Assembly: GCA_018668635.1 (NCBI GenBank)
Contig: JABJCN010000207.1
Coordinates: forward strand, 1-40,321
Length of the DNA stretch: 40,321 nucleotides
Direction of reading: 5' to 3'
Source of the DNA: Opitutia bacterium
GTDB lineage: Bacteria > Verrucomicrobiota > Verrucomicrobiia > Opitutales > JABJCN01
Shown here: positions 26,352 through 34,934 of the stretch, one piece after another
Layout: the number at the start of each line of letters is the position of its first letter
Position numbering within the stretch: the stretch's first letter is position 1
Position numbers and translations under genes: made by a program
The notes under the pieces: model-generated
The model's input: only the letters and a program-made list of their open reading frames with translations
Database searches by the model: none
What the model was told of the DNA's origin: nothing

Positions 26352-26891
26352 ATGCTTCTGCGCCAATACAAAGGGTTCCTCATTGCAATGCTGGCAAATG
26401 GATTCCTTTCTTTGGCTCTCACCGAGCTCAACCACCATTTAGCTGGTTGGTCCATCACGCTCCTTATTCCAGCCATTTTTGTTCTATATGCGGGCCTAAA
26501 CCTCCATTATCTTCAAGGATTAACAGTATGCCTTCTAACCGGGCTTTTCCATGATGCCGCGTTACCCGTCCCTGAAGGATTCTTCACTCTCACCCTGCCC
26601 ACCCTTCACTTGATCTTCCATCACTTTAGAAGTAAACTACATAAAAAAGGGGGGCTGGGAACCATCCTTCTTGCACAAACTCTTAACTTAGGAACCCTAA
26701 TCCTCCTTCACATTTCCCTTAGTTCTGGGCTTACGGAATCTATTGTCAGGCATCTTCCGTTGATACTTCTACAACTCTTTCTCTCTCAACTTCTTCTCTT
26801 CCTGATTGGATTATATTTCTTGGATATTCAAAGAAAAGCGGTAACTCTGACACGAGCCAGATTTGTTGAAGCAAAAGGAAGGAGCACATGA
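26352..26891 (+). CDS. mreD: Rod shape-determining protein MreD
   Basis: MreD is a small polytopic membrane protein of the elongasome. The 179-residue protein has five to six hydrophobic segments (about 9-25, 32-50, 52-70, 75-95, 103-120, 132-155) and little polar sequence. It is assigned mainly by size, hydropathy and its place between mreC and mrdA, since MreD sequences are poorly conserved. Its TGA overlaps the mrdA ATG as ATGA, implying translational coupling. Confidence 0.85.
   Translation: MLLRQYKGFLIAMLANGFLSLALTELNHHLAGWSITLLIPAIFVLYAGLNLHYLQGLTVCLLTGLFHDAALPVPEGFFTLTLPTLHLIFHHFRSKLHKKGGLGTILLAQTLNLGTLILLHISLSSGLTESIVRHLPLILLQLFLSQLLLFLIGLYFLDIQRKAVTLTRARFVEAKGRST
26875..26884 (+). 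promoter_or_regulatory. Shine-Dalgarno sequence of mrdA
   Basis: AAGGAAGGAG lies inside the end of mreD, with the AAGGA part 8 nt before the mrdA ATG at 26888. It is the only clear Shine-Dalgarno element I found before a gene in this window, and it supports the ATGA-overlapping start. Confidence 0.7.
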
Positions 26892-28957
26892 GTGGACAGC
26901 AAAAAAAAAGGGCATCGAACTGGCGAATTATTACCCTCGTCTGCATTTGTGGTATTTTCTTTACCCTATTACTTGCCAGCCTAGCCTTTCGTCAATTCGT
27001 GGAAAGGCACGAGTACAGGGATAAAGAAAATAGGCAAACCAAGCGGCGGATACTCCAACCAGCACCGCGAGGAGAAATACACGAACGTGAAGGGAGACTA
27101 TTGGTAGGCAACCAGTCTCGCCACTCTGCAGTCATATACCTGGATCAAGTCCGAAAAGAATTTCGGTCTCAATATCTCAAGGATGTAAGGGACACCCGCG
27201 CTTTGAGGGAACAGATTCAGAATAAGATGACCTACACCGAAGTGGAAAAGGTTCTCGGAACATTTATCAAGAGGAAGGAGGAAGATCAAAGCGTTACCTT
27301 CACATTTGAAAAATTTCTAAATGTTACTTTTGAGAAAGGAGTTGTCAGCCGTACATCTGTCAAAAGTAGCGACCTTCAATGGGAAGCCAGGCTTAAGGTA
27401 ATTCGCCGCTACCTTCATCAGATCAACCAAATCACAGGCAGGAAGAATGTAGTCAGTCGCAAGAAATTTGAACGACATTTCAACAACAAACTTCTGCTTC
27501 CCTTTGCACTGGTGCCAAAATTAACCGCAAAAGAATATGCAAGGCTTCTTGATCAACTGCCTCTTGATTCACCCATCCAAATCTTCACTGATAGTACTCG
27601 TTACTATCCTTATCATTCTGCGGCTTCGCATAGTCTCGGGTACGTAGTTGTCGAGGAAGTAGAAGATGATGGAGGAGAGCTAAACGGGCAAAATCTTAAA
27701 ACCTTCCGGCTTCAAGGAAAGAAAGGGAAAACGGGGCTTGAACTGAGCTTTAACGACCGACTTGATGGAACACCCGGCAGAGAAATTTGGCGGGTTGACC
27801 CCATGGGCTTCCAATTTGAACTTGTAGATAAACACCTTCCAAAATTTGGCCAATCCATTCAGACCAGCCTTGATATTGATCTTCAGGTCCAAGCCGAAAA
27901 ACTGATTGAAGGAAAAAAAGCCGCCATCGTTGCGCTCGATGTACAGACTGGAGAAGTACTGGTACTTGCGAGTAAGCCGGACTATAATCTAAATGATCTT
28001 AGCCCGTTCATTTCTACAGCAGTCTATAAAAAAATTGAAAATCAGGGCGGCTGGCTAAATCGAGCAACACAGGGACTCTACCCCCCGGGTTCTACTTTCA
28101 AAATCCTAACAACAATTGCAGGGATTCGGCGACAGGTTATATATGATGGAGCTGTCTACCAGTGCGAGGGTTTTGAAAAAATTGGTGAGCGCAAATATCC
28201 CTGCCATAACCCACGAGGACACTTTGATATAAAAATCCAACGAGCCCTTGCGCTGAGTTGCAACACCTACTTCTACCATTTTGGTGTCAAAACCGGCATC
28301 GATCACATCGCAAAAGAAGCTCGTAGATTTGGACTACACGAACCCACTGGGGTTCAATTACCCTACGAGACCAAACGAATGCTGATCCCGGACAAACAGT
28401 GGAAACGAAAGCGAATTGGCGAAGGATGGGCGTCCGGTCATACCGCCAACGTTGCCATCGGTCAAGGCGATGTCCTCGTCACGCCTCTGCAGATGGCCTG
28501 CTTCACCGCCTCTGTGGCCAGACGTCAGACCAGGACGCGACCTACAATTATACGAATTCCAGATGAACAACGTAACAATATCAAGCATGGGGGTGATGCC
28601 ATAGGCCTCAGCGACCCACAATTTCAACAAATATTAACAGGAATGGAACAAGCAGTTCAATTTGGAACCGCCCAGCTTTGTAAAATCCCTGGGATACGTA
28701 TAGCCGCCAAGACTGGCACCGCTCAAGTTAAGGACAGCGACCGGAAAAGTCCCACTTTCGGAGAAAAGCTTACCCTCGCCTGGTTCATTGGATTCGCTCC
28801 TGTCGACAATCCATCCATCGCCATCACCATATGTGTGGAAGGCACCGATCCAAATGATAATTACCAAGGAGGAACAACTGCAGCTCCTATCGCCCGCAAC
28901 CTTTTCTGGACCTACTTTGCCAAAAAAAGCCAAAAACGGCTGACCAAAAGAGACTAG
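26888..28957 (+). CDS. mrdA: Penicillin-binding protein 2 (elongasome transpeptidase)
   Basis: PBP2 cross-links peptidoglycan during side-wall growth. The 689-residue protein has an N-terminal membrane anchor (about 13-35, ITLVCICGIFFTLLLASLAF) and a PBP dimerisation domain starting with ILQPAPRGEIHEREGRLL (about 56-73). The transpeptidase domain follows, with Ser402 in STFK (402-405), SCN at 457-459 and KTG at 608-610, the three canonical active-site motifs. Between about residues 105 and 165 is a segment (MTYTEVEKVLGTF, FEKFLNVTFEKGVVSRTSV) not expected in E. coli PBP2 and similar to the SmpA/BamE motif. Codons 4-8 contain an A9 run (26901-26909). The partner glycosyltransferase rodA does not follow; a strong terminator does. 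Confidence 0.96.
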   Translation: MSGQQKKRASNWRIITLVCICGIFFTLLLASLAFRQFVERHEYRDKENRQTKRRILQPAPRGEIHEREGRLLVGNQSRHSAVIYLDQVRKEFRSQYLKDVRDTRALREQIQNKMTYTEVEKVLGTFIKRKEEDQSVTFTFEKFLNVTFEKGVVSRTSVKSSDLQWEARLKVIRRYLHQINQITGRKNVVSRKKFERHFNNKLLLPFALVPKLTAKEYARLLDQLPLDSPIQIFTDSTRYYPYHSAASHSLGYVVVEEVEDDGGELNGQNLKTFRLQGKKGKTGLELSFNDRLDGTPGREIWRVDPMGFQFELVDKHLPKFGQSIQTSLDIDLQVQAEKLIEGKKAAIVALDVQTGEVLVLASKPDYNLNDLSPFISTAVYKKIENQGGWLNRATQGLYPPGSTFKILTTIAGIRRQVIYDGAVYQCEGFEKIGERKYPCHNPRGHFDIKIQRALALSCNTYFYHFGVKTGIDHIAKEARRFGLHEPTGVQLPYETKRMLIPDKQWKRKRIGEGWASGHTANVAIGQGDVLVTPLQMACFTASVARRQTRTRPTIIRIPDEQRNNIKHGGDAIGLSDPQFQQILTGMEQAVQFGTAQLCKIPGIRIAAKTGTAQVKDSDRKSPTFGEKLTLAWFIGFAPVDNPSIAITICVEGTDPNDNYQGGTTAAPIARNLFWTYFAKKSQKRLTKRD

Positions 28958-28994
28958 TATTTAAGACTCCCTAGGCTTCCATATATTAAAACAA

Positions 28995-29024
28995 AAAGGC
29001 CGCCTCATTCTGGAAGCGGCCTTT
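28995..29024. terminator. Bidirectional rho-independent terminator
   Basis: A perfect 9-bp stem AAAGGCCGC / GCGGCCTTT with a 12-nt loop lies 37 bp after mrdA and 28 bp before the end of the convergent DUF5069-type gene. The A-run before the left arm and the TTTAATTTA after the right arm provide U-rich tails in both directions. Confidence 0.9.
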
Positions 29025-29051
29025 AATTTAGTTAAAGCGTAAAAATACAGA

Positions 29052-29486
29052 CTACGCCAATACGGCCTGATGGAACTCGTACCAGTCGTCCAGGTTATTT
29101 AGGTTTACGGCGTCCTTGGGATCACCATCCTGCAACCCACAAGAAGACAAGATACCCTGACGGGTAGCATCATCATGCAGATAGCCCTCAATGGCCCCAT
29201 TGAGATTTCCAACAGTCTCTGCATCAAGCTTGACACCCGGCTGAGATTGAACCCAGCCTTCAAATTCGGTATAAGAAGGCTTTTCCGAAGAGATATACGA
29301 TTTCACTGCATCTGCGGTAAGACCAAGGGCATCAATGACCATTGAATCATAACCGGCGCCGATGCCAGGATAACCATCAGCAATCTTGCCTTGTGATTCC
29401 AAGGAAACTTTAAGCCAAAGGCGGGGAAGGTGAAGCACTCCAAGGGGACCCTTGGTGCCGGAACTGATCATGGGGACATAACTCAT
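29052..29486 (-). CDS. DUF5069-family protein
   Basis: This 144-residue soluble protein matches the DUF5069 pattern as I remember it: GPLGVLHLPRLWLKVSL near residues 13-29, GKIADGYPG, a DALGLTADAVKSYI helix (about 52-66), then a short EFEGWVQSQPGV segment and a final Trp-containing DDWYEFHQAVL. The family occurs widely in Verrucomicrobiota and has no established function known to me. No signal peptide or membrane segment is present. The ATG at 29486 follows a structured AT-rich leader and lacks a Shine-Dalgarno. It is separated from the CotH gene upstream by 317 bp and closed by the shared terminator. Confidence 0.75.
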   Translation of the reverse strand: MSYVPMISSGTKGPLGVLHLPRLWLKVSLESQGKIADGYPGIGAGYDSMVIDALGLTADAVKSYISSEKPSYTEFEGWVQSQPGVKLDAETVGNLNGAIEGYLHDDATRQGILSSCGLQDGDPKDAVNLNNLDDWYEFHQAVLA

Positions 29487-29521
29487 GATATATATATTCT
29501 TATTTTTGAGGTTTAGGTTGA

Positions 29522-29536
29522 GGTTTCCCAGAAACC
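29522..29536 (-). promoter_or_regulatory. Hairpin in leader of the DUF5069-type gene
   Basis: A perfect 6-bp inverted repeat GGTTTC / GAAACC with a 3-nt loop lies 36 nt upstream of the ATG at 29486. On the coding strand it is followed by a direct repeat of AACCTC and an AT-rich TATATATAT tract just before the start. It could affect ribosome access, but this is inference. Confidence 0.3.
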
Positions 29537-29566
29537 ATTAGGTATCCAGGTATTATAAAATTGGGC

Positions 29567-29645
29567 ATGGTAAGGTGACACTACTAATCCCCGCCGTCAA
29601 GCGACATCCAAGCAGTAATAATTAATAAGGTAATTTCCTTACCAT
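29567..29645 (-). repeat. 9-bp inverted repeat with alternative short hairpin
   Basis: ATGGTAAGG (29567-29575) and CCTTACCAT (29637-29645) are perfect complements 61 nt apart. The second arm can also pair locally as GGTAA / TTACC (29629-29633 with 29639-29643). The element lies between the CotH gene and the DUF5069-type gene. Mutually exclusive pairing would suit a leader switch or operator, but nothing more supports it. Confidence 0.35.
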
Positions 29646-29803
29646 CATCTCACATGGGGGCCAAGCAAAGATCATAAAATTTCTAAATCGATTCATGACC
29701 AAGCTCTAAGCGAAGTCGGAACTATTGTATTAATTTCACACTCTCCTAAACTAACTTCCAGGGAATTCGAAAAATAAAACTATTTTGAACCTAATGCGTC
29801 TCA

Positions 29804-32800
29804 CTACGGAGACTCAATAACAAGTCGGATAAAGCGCTTTCCGGAAGAGGCTGTAATGGAAGTTACATCACGGGAGACAATGATTTCCTCATCACCATCC
29901 ATTGTCGTGGAAATGAGTTCGATATGACCATGCCCATTATTCCAGATATTCAAGTCAGACGAAACCTCAATACGGTAGTCCCAATCCCTTAGATTGATAG
30001 GACGGCGATAGGTCAGAGAAAGATGAGTCCCTTCATGGAGACCAACTGCTGGATGATTAATGGATGTTGCCTTTTCTGGGTTGGAACCAAGGGCTAATTC
30101 GATCAGATTGACGTAACCGTCATGATCAGGGTCCGACTCAGCAGTCTGCTCCAGATTATTGAAGTGAAGGAACTCCCAAGAATCAGGTAAAGAGTCGGCA
30201 TCTGTGTCTTGCATTGGATCTGGATCAATTTCCCCAGGAGAACCACCTGGTTTTGTACTGGTTCTCCAATTGGAAGGGTCAGCGGGATCGCTATCGACAG
30301 TTAAATCCTTAAGGACAAGAGTAAATCCTTTACCTTCGGTGGCAGCAGGCCATGGTTTCTTATTATTGTAAATTACTGTAAAAAGTTCTGCCGTAGGTGT
30401 AGCAAGGGCAATCCGTTCTCCCTCATTACGAAGGCGACCCAAATAAGTGCCGGCAACGGGAATGCCCGGGTACCGAGCGTTGAAGGCAGTCTCGTTAACG
30501 ACGAGTATGAGGGACTTGCCCCCACCAAGGATGGTATCGTTGGCAAAAGCGTACTGGATGCCATCGGTAAACATTACACCGGAGAGATCGGCCACCTCCG
30601 TTCCGGCGTTGGTGATTTCGATAAACTCGTGGTCAGGATTCTCGGCAGGGTGGAAGTTGATTTCAGTTATGCGAAGGTCGAGTTTGAGTCCAAACCAGGC
30701 TTCGTTGAGCGCGCTCCATTCGCCATTATGGAGGACGCGACTCTTGCGCCAACCAGACTGGGTAATAGCCAATGGAGCAGCGTACACACTCGCGGTTGCA
30801 TTGATCGCACCGCCGACGGCGCGCGGATCAGACCCATCCTCAGTAAAATAAAGCTGGCCTTGGCCACCGGGGTTGCTGATGGACAAGATAAAGCCAGTCT
30901 CAACTGATCCTCCATACTGGGAGAACTCCGGGGCAGCCACATTGGGGTAAAGTTGACGAGTGCGAAACTGGTCGAGAACGATGGTGCCACGCTGCGGAAA
31001 ATAGGTTTGGAGAAGCCAACTCTGGTGATCGACGTAATGTTTGTCGCGGTGGAAAAGGTCATATTGATCAGGCGTATTACCGCCACCTTGAAGAACATCT
31101 CTACGATAATCTCCCCAGCGGGCAGACTCCGCAACGATTGCCGGCCATACTTGATCCCGTCTGGCGATCCATCGTTGCAGGACTTTTTCGGTGGAGAGAA
31201 CTCCGCCATTAAAAAAGTGCTTGTGTACTTGATCACCAAAGCGAACTCGGAACTCTAGATTATCACGAAGCTTTGTATACAGGCGAGAAGGCTTGTTGTT
31301 GCTATTTAAACCTGTTCGGTCTCTATTAAGGATGATATCGAAATCAGGTTGAGGCGGAGGATTGGCGTGGCGCGAAATAGAAAGCTCGGCATCCCAGCTA
31401 AAAAACTGATATCCGGCGCCAACCTCACGTTTTCGCCCAGCATACCAATTGTGGCCGTCCCAGTCATCATTCCCAACGTAGAAATTTAGCATCATGTAGT
31501 CGATAAGGTTGTCGACATCCAAATACTCTTGAATCTCGCCATATGCTTCAGCTGCCCCAAGCCCACCATTGGCCAAAGCCATCATGGTATTCCAAGTCTG
31601 AAGGTCTCCCGACTTAGCTTCATTTACATTCTGAGTATCGAACTGCTCAGGTTCACCATCGTAGTATGATGCCATAAAGGATTCCGTAGGGCGTTCAGAA
31701 GGATTGTAGAGACCCCAATAAAGCCCATTGAGGTAAAGATGAACAAACATTCCGTGAGGAGACGGCCAACCCATGGCAAGCTGGGAGTCTCTAACAAACT
31801 GGTCACGAATGTATTGTGCACGGGGATTCTGGTGCCAGTGCCAGTGCGCCCATGAATTATTGAAGCCACCTCTCAAAATTAATTCATCAAATTCATCTGT
31901 TGCATCTACGCCAAAAGGCTGATCAGCAAAAAGAGGGAACTTGAGTTTGCCTGCTCCGTACTTCTTTCGAAAACAGAGCCGAAATCCATGCTTTGGAAAG
32001 TTTGGACTCCGGCTAGATCCACCATATATTCGAATCCCGCAGTCAACCTGAAGGTCCTTGTTCTGTGAATCATTAAAAAATAGCTCTATTGAAGCAGGCT
32101 TTTCCCAAGCAAATCCATCAGCCTGCGGATGATCATAGATACCCGCATTTCCAAACAAATCCTCTGGAGCCATCACAACTGACATTACGGGAAGGCTCTT
32201 GAGGTCATCCTTTATGGATTGGCGATACGTCCCGTTGAAAATATCGGTTTCTCCAATGACCTCGGGGTCCATTTCATAATCAGCAACTTTGCCAGCCCAT
32301 TCAGTAGGAAAGCCAACTGGATTGGCAGGTTGCTTCACCACATCGTCAACAAAAACATAGGTCTGGGTATCAATATTGGAAGGGGCAAATCCGAGTTTGA
32401 AAGCTGCAGCTCGAAGAATTGTAGTTTTAGAAATATCAAAGGGCGAAGAGTAAATGGAGCCCATCCCAATAGAAGGTGGACTACCATCAAGAGTATACCA
32501 AATATCAGCTCCTTCTGTTGAAGAAGTAATCTCAACAGTAATTGGTTGATCGTAGAAACCACGGGGGGTAGAAAATTTGGTGTCTTTAACAAACCCGATG
32601 ACTTGGATGCCGTTGGGTGCCGAAGGAGTTGGAATAGGATGGTAACTGATAGTTCCTGATTCAGAAAGCCCCCAGGATACAGATTTGAATTGCTTTGGGT
32701 ATTCATTGTTCAGTTCAGACACGAACTGTTGGGCGATGGATCCATCTGGCCGCACAAGTGCAAGGAAACCCTTGTCGCCATCGAGCTTAAAGTTGGTGTG

Positions 32801-34777
32801 CAAATATCCAGCGGCATCAGGATTAGCAGCATCAGGCAGACGCGTGGTGGCGAAGACAATACTGTATTCATCGGGAGCTATAATCGTACCATCTGGAAAC
32901 TTCCATTTGGTGATGTTGGTAATGTCATCGGTGAGCGACCAACCAGTAAGAACGGTATCAGACAGACTGGGATTATAGAGTTCAATCCAGTCAGATTTCC
33001 TTCCATCACCATCGAGAAGAGGCCCATCATTGATTGCAAGGAACTCGGTGATACGCGGTTCCAGTCTCTTGTCGTCTACAAGAATTTCTACACGGGCGGA
33101 AGACTCCCCATATTCGTTGGCCGCATGCAAGGAGTAGATACCACTGTGGGAAGGGATGATCTCAGCAGTCCCCTCACCTGCTGTAGTGACGAAGTTGACA
33201 TTGCCTGGATGAGGAGAGACTTCCAGCACCTCCGCGCCCTCGGTCGACCATAAAAGGCTGGCCTTTTCACCTAATGGGACATTGGTCTTGTCCGAGGCAA
33301 AGGTTTCAATTTCAGGCAACACCAGCAACGGAGTCTGTAAATACCTAAAGGACTGTGAAGCATCTGACTTGGTCAACACCTTTCCCGAGTAGAAGCGCCA
33401 AATCGAGATTTGGCCATTGAAGTCCTTTATGCTAGCGGTGGGAACATCATCGTTACCGGTATAATTACCGGAAAAACGGCCCAACCCGGAGCCATTACCA
33501 CCAGCCCAGTTGGTATAGCCAGTGTCGCGACTATCCGTGTCCTCGACGATCCCACCGTTTAAAAATAAAAAGATCTCTCCACGGCCATCACCCTTGATGT
33601 GGTTGACTACCACTGCCTGGTTCCAGATTCCCACAGATTCCGCAGGTAGAGTAACTGAAGCCTTCATTCGGTTACTGTTATTTCCGGTCTGGGTTATCCA
33701 ATGTAACTGGTCCGCCTGCATCGCGAGGGTGGATCCGCTCCCCTCTCCTCCAATCTCAAACAGGATGTGGTTGTCGTTTAGGTCCTCAGGCTTGAACCAG
33801 ATTTCAAAAGAAGCGGAATGGGATGACCCAAGTTTCGATCCTGAGGGAGCAGTCGCCTTGGCCGCAGGAAACTCGTACGCAGATTCAATTCGAGGGAATG
33901 TCACATCTTCGATAGGATGGGTTTCCTGTCCCGTGGCGAATGTAAAAGGGAAATCCGTGGCACCAAGTAAGTCCTCCCATTGATTATCACCATCTCCATC
34001 CGGCGTAACCCCAGCTACATATTCTCGGGTTATGCCAACCACGGGTAAAGGAATCCGGAGTTGATCCAACTCCTCAATGGTCAGTGCCTTGGGATAAATT
34101 CGAGAGTCATCAAGAATTCCTGGAAAAAAATGAGAGGTCCCCGTTCCTCCAAGAATTACATCAGTATCCAGATAGGATACTGCATTAAAATCAGCGGGAA
34201 GATCCCGGGCGGACTCATGACCATCAATATTTAACCGTAGCTCATCTTTTTCCGGATCGAAGGTAAAAACCACAAAATGCCACCCCACTGGATCATCAAG
34301 ATCAATCATTGTATCAAAACGTGTACCCTTGTTCATTACAATGACCATGGCACGAACCTTACTGGCGACAGCATCATGGTAAATCTGTAGGCGATAACCA
34401 CTTGTTGGAGGGCCACCCTCACCGGTTGCATCGATAATGCGGTAATAGTTTGAATTCCCTAAGGGGGATTGATGAAGGTAAAAGTGCGTGGTGAATGTAA
34501 ACGCCCCAGTTGGTTTGATTGAAGCACTACGGCCAAGGTTTACATATCCATCTGCCCCATCCAAATAAATGCCTTTTGCGATCACACCCCTGACGCCCTG
34601 AGTTGCTCCACCTAGAATCTTGGCAAATGATCCGTTGGCAATATTCCGTGGCTCACCCGATGATTCATTAAATGTAAAATGGGCAGAAGCGCCACTTAAA
34701 GTCTGCGCAGATAAAACGCCGGTCTGAAATTGATTCAGACAGAAACCAGCAAGGCAGAACAGTATTCGGGAACGCAT
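29804..34777 (-). CDS. Giant secreted multidomain protein with CotH kinase domain (LamG, LTD, CHB, CotH, TSP3)
   Basis: 1657 residues with a signal peptide (about 1-24, ending VLSAQ). Approximate domain order: LamG/concanavalin-like (30-245), second LamG (283-480, SASFEIWFKPEDLNDNHILF), Ig-like (490-565), lamin-tail domain 1 (573-660, ITEFLAINDGP, SDWIELYNPS), chitobiase-like CHB_HEX (730-812, GADIWYTLDGSPPS), CotH kinase (about 850-1215), second CHB-like (1280-1362, LYFTEDGSDPRA), lamin-tail domain 2 (1370-1470, ITEINFHPAENPDHEFIEI), TSP3 calcium segment (1523-1566, DTDADSLPDSWEF) and a C-terminal module. In the CotH domain DWDGHN (1105-1110) and FSWDAE (Asp1129) match the conserved catalytic/metal-binding positions of CotH, an atypical kinase that phosphorylates spore-coat proteins in Bacillus. 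The substrate here is unknown. It is 157 nt downstream of the beta-barrel gene. Confidence 0.88.
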   Translation of the reverse strand: MRSRILFCLAGFCLNQFQTGVLSAQTLSGASAHFTFNESSGEPRNIANGSFAKILGGATQGVRGVIAKGIYLDGADGYVNLGRSASIKPTGAFTFTTHFYLHQSPLGNSNYYRIIDATGEGGPPTSGYRLQIYHDAVASKVRAMVIVMNKGTRFDTMIDLDDPVGWHFVVFTFDPEKDELRLNIDGHESARDLPADFNAVSYLDTDVILGGTGTSHFFPGILDDSRIYPKALTIEELDQLRIPLPVVGITREYVAGVTPDGDGDNQWEDLLGATDFPFTFATGQETHPIEDVTFPRIESAYEFPAAKATAPSGSKLGSSHSASFEIWFKPEDLNDNHILFEIGGEGSGSTLAMQADQLHWITQTGNNSNRMKASVTLPAESVGIWNQAVVVNHIKGDGRGEIFLFLNGGIVEDTDSRDTGYTNWAGGNGSGLGRFSGNYTGNDDVPTASIKDFNGQISIWRFYSGKVLTKSDASQSFRYLQTPLLVLPEIETFASDKTNVPLGEKASLLWSTEGAEVLEVSPHPGNVNFVTTAGEGTAEIIPSHSGIYSLHAANEYGESSARVEILVDDKRLEPRITEFLAINDGPLLDGDGRKSDWIELYNPSLSDTVLTGWSLTDDITNITKWKFPDGTIIAPDEYSIVFATTRLPDAANPDAAGYLHTNFKLDGDKGFLALVRPDGSIAQQFVSELNNEYPKQFKSVSWGLSESGTISYHPIPTPSAPNGIQVIGFVKDTKFSTPRGFYDQPITVEITSSTEGADIWYTLDGSPPSIGMGSIYSSPFDISKTTILRAAAFKLGFAPSNIDTQTYVFVDDVVKQPANPVGFPTEWAGKVADYEMDPEVIGETDIFNGTYRQSIKDDLKSLPVMSVVMAPEDLFGNAGIYDHPQADGFAWEKPASIELFFNDSQNKDLQVDCGIRIYGGSSRSPNFPKHGFRLCFRKKYGAGKLKFPLFADQPFGVDATDEFDELILRGGFNNSWAHWHWHQNPRAQYIRDQFVRDSQLAMGWPSPHGMFVHLYLNGLYWGLYNPSERPTESFMASYYDGEPEQFDTQNVNEAKSGDLQTWNTMMALANGGLGAAEAYGEIQEYLDVDNLIDYMMLNFYVGNDDWDGHNWYAGRKREVGAGYQFFSWDAELSISRHANPPPQPDFDIILNRDRTGLNSNNKPSRLYTKLRDNLEFRVRFGDQVHKHFFNGGVLSTEKVLQRWIARRDQVWPAIVAESARWGDYRRDVLQGGGNTPDQYDLFHRDKHYVDHQSWLLQTYFPQRGTIVLDQFRTRQLYPNVAAPEFSQYGGSVETGFILSISNPGGQGQLYFTEDGSDPRAVGGAINATASVYAAPLAITQSGWRKSRVLHNGEWSALNEAWFGLKLDLRITEINFHPAENPDHEFIEITNAGTEVADLSGVMFTDGIQYAFANDTILGGGKSLILVVNETAFNARYPGIPVAGTYLGRLRNEGERIALATPTAELFTVIYNNKKPWPAATEGKGFTLVLKDLTVDSDPADPSNWRTSTKPGGSPGEIDPDPMQDTDADSLPDSWEFLHFNNLEQTAESDPDHDGYVNLIELALGSNPEKATSINHPAVGLHEGTHLSLTYRRPINLRDWDYRIEVSSDLNIWNNGHGHIELISTTMDGDEEIIVSRDVTSITASSGKRFIRLVIESP

Positions 34778-34934
34778 ATGGTTTAGCGAATCTTAAAATT
34801 AATGAATGATAGAGTGGATAACAGTAAAGACAAGGAGATCCCGCCCGATGTAGGACATGACTTGTCCTCCAACAAACCAAGCCAAACTTGAGGAAATAAA
34901 CACTCAAGAGGCGAAATAATGAGCTAAATTCAAT

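Noticed and set aside
29804-34777. Annotation of the CotH proteins as spore-coat proteins
   Set aside because: The organism shows outer-membrane biogenesis genes and no sporulation genes; the CotH name refers to the kinase fold only.
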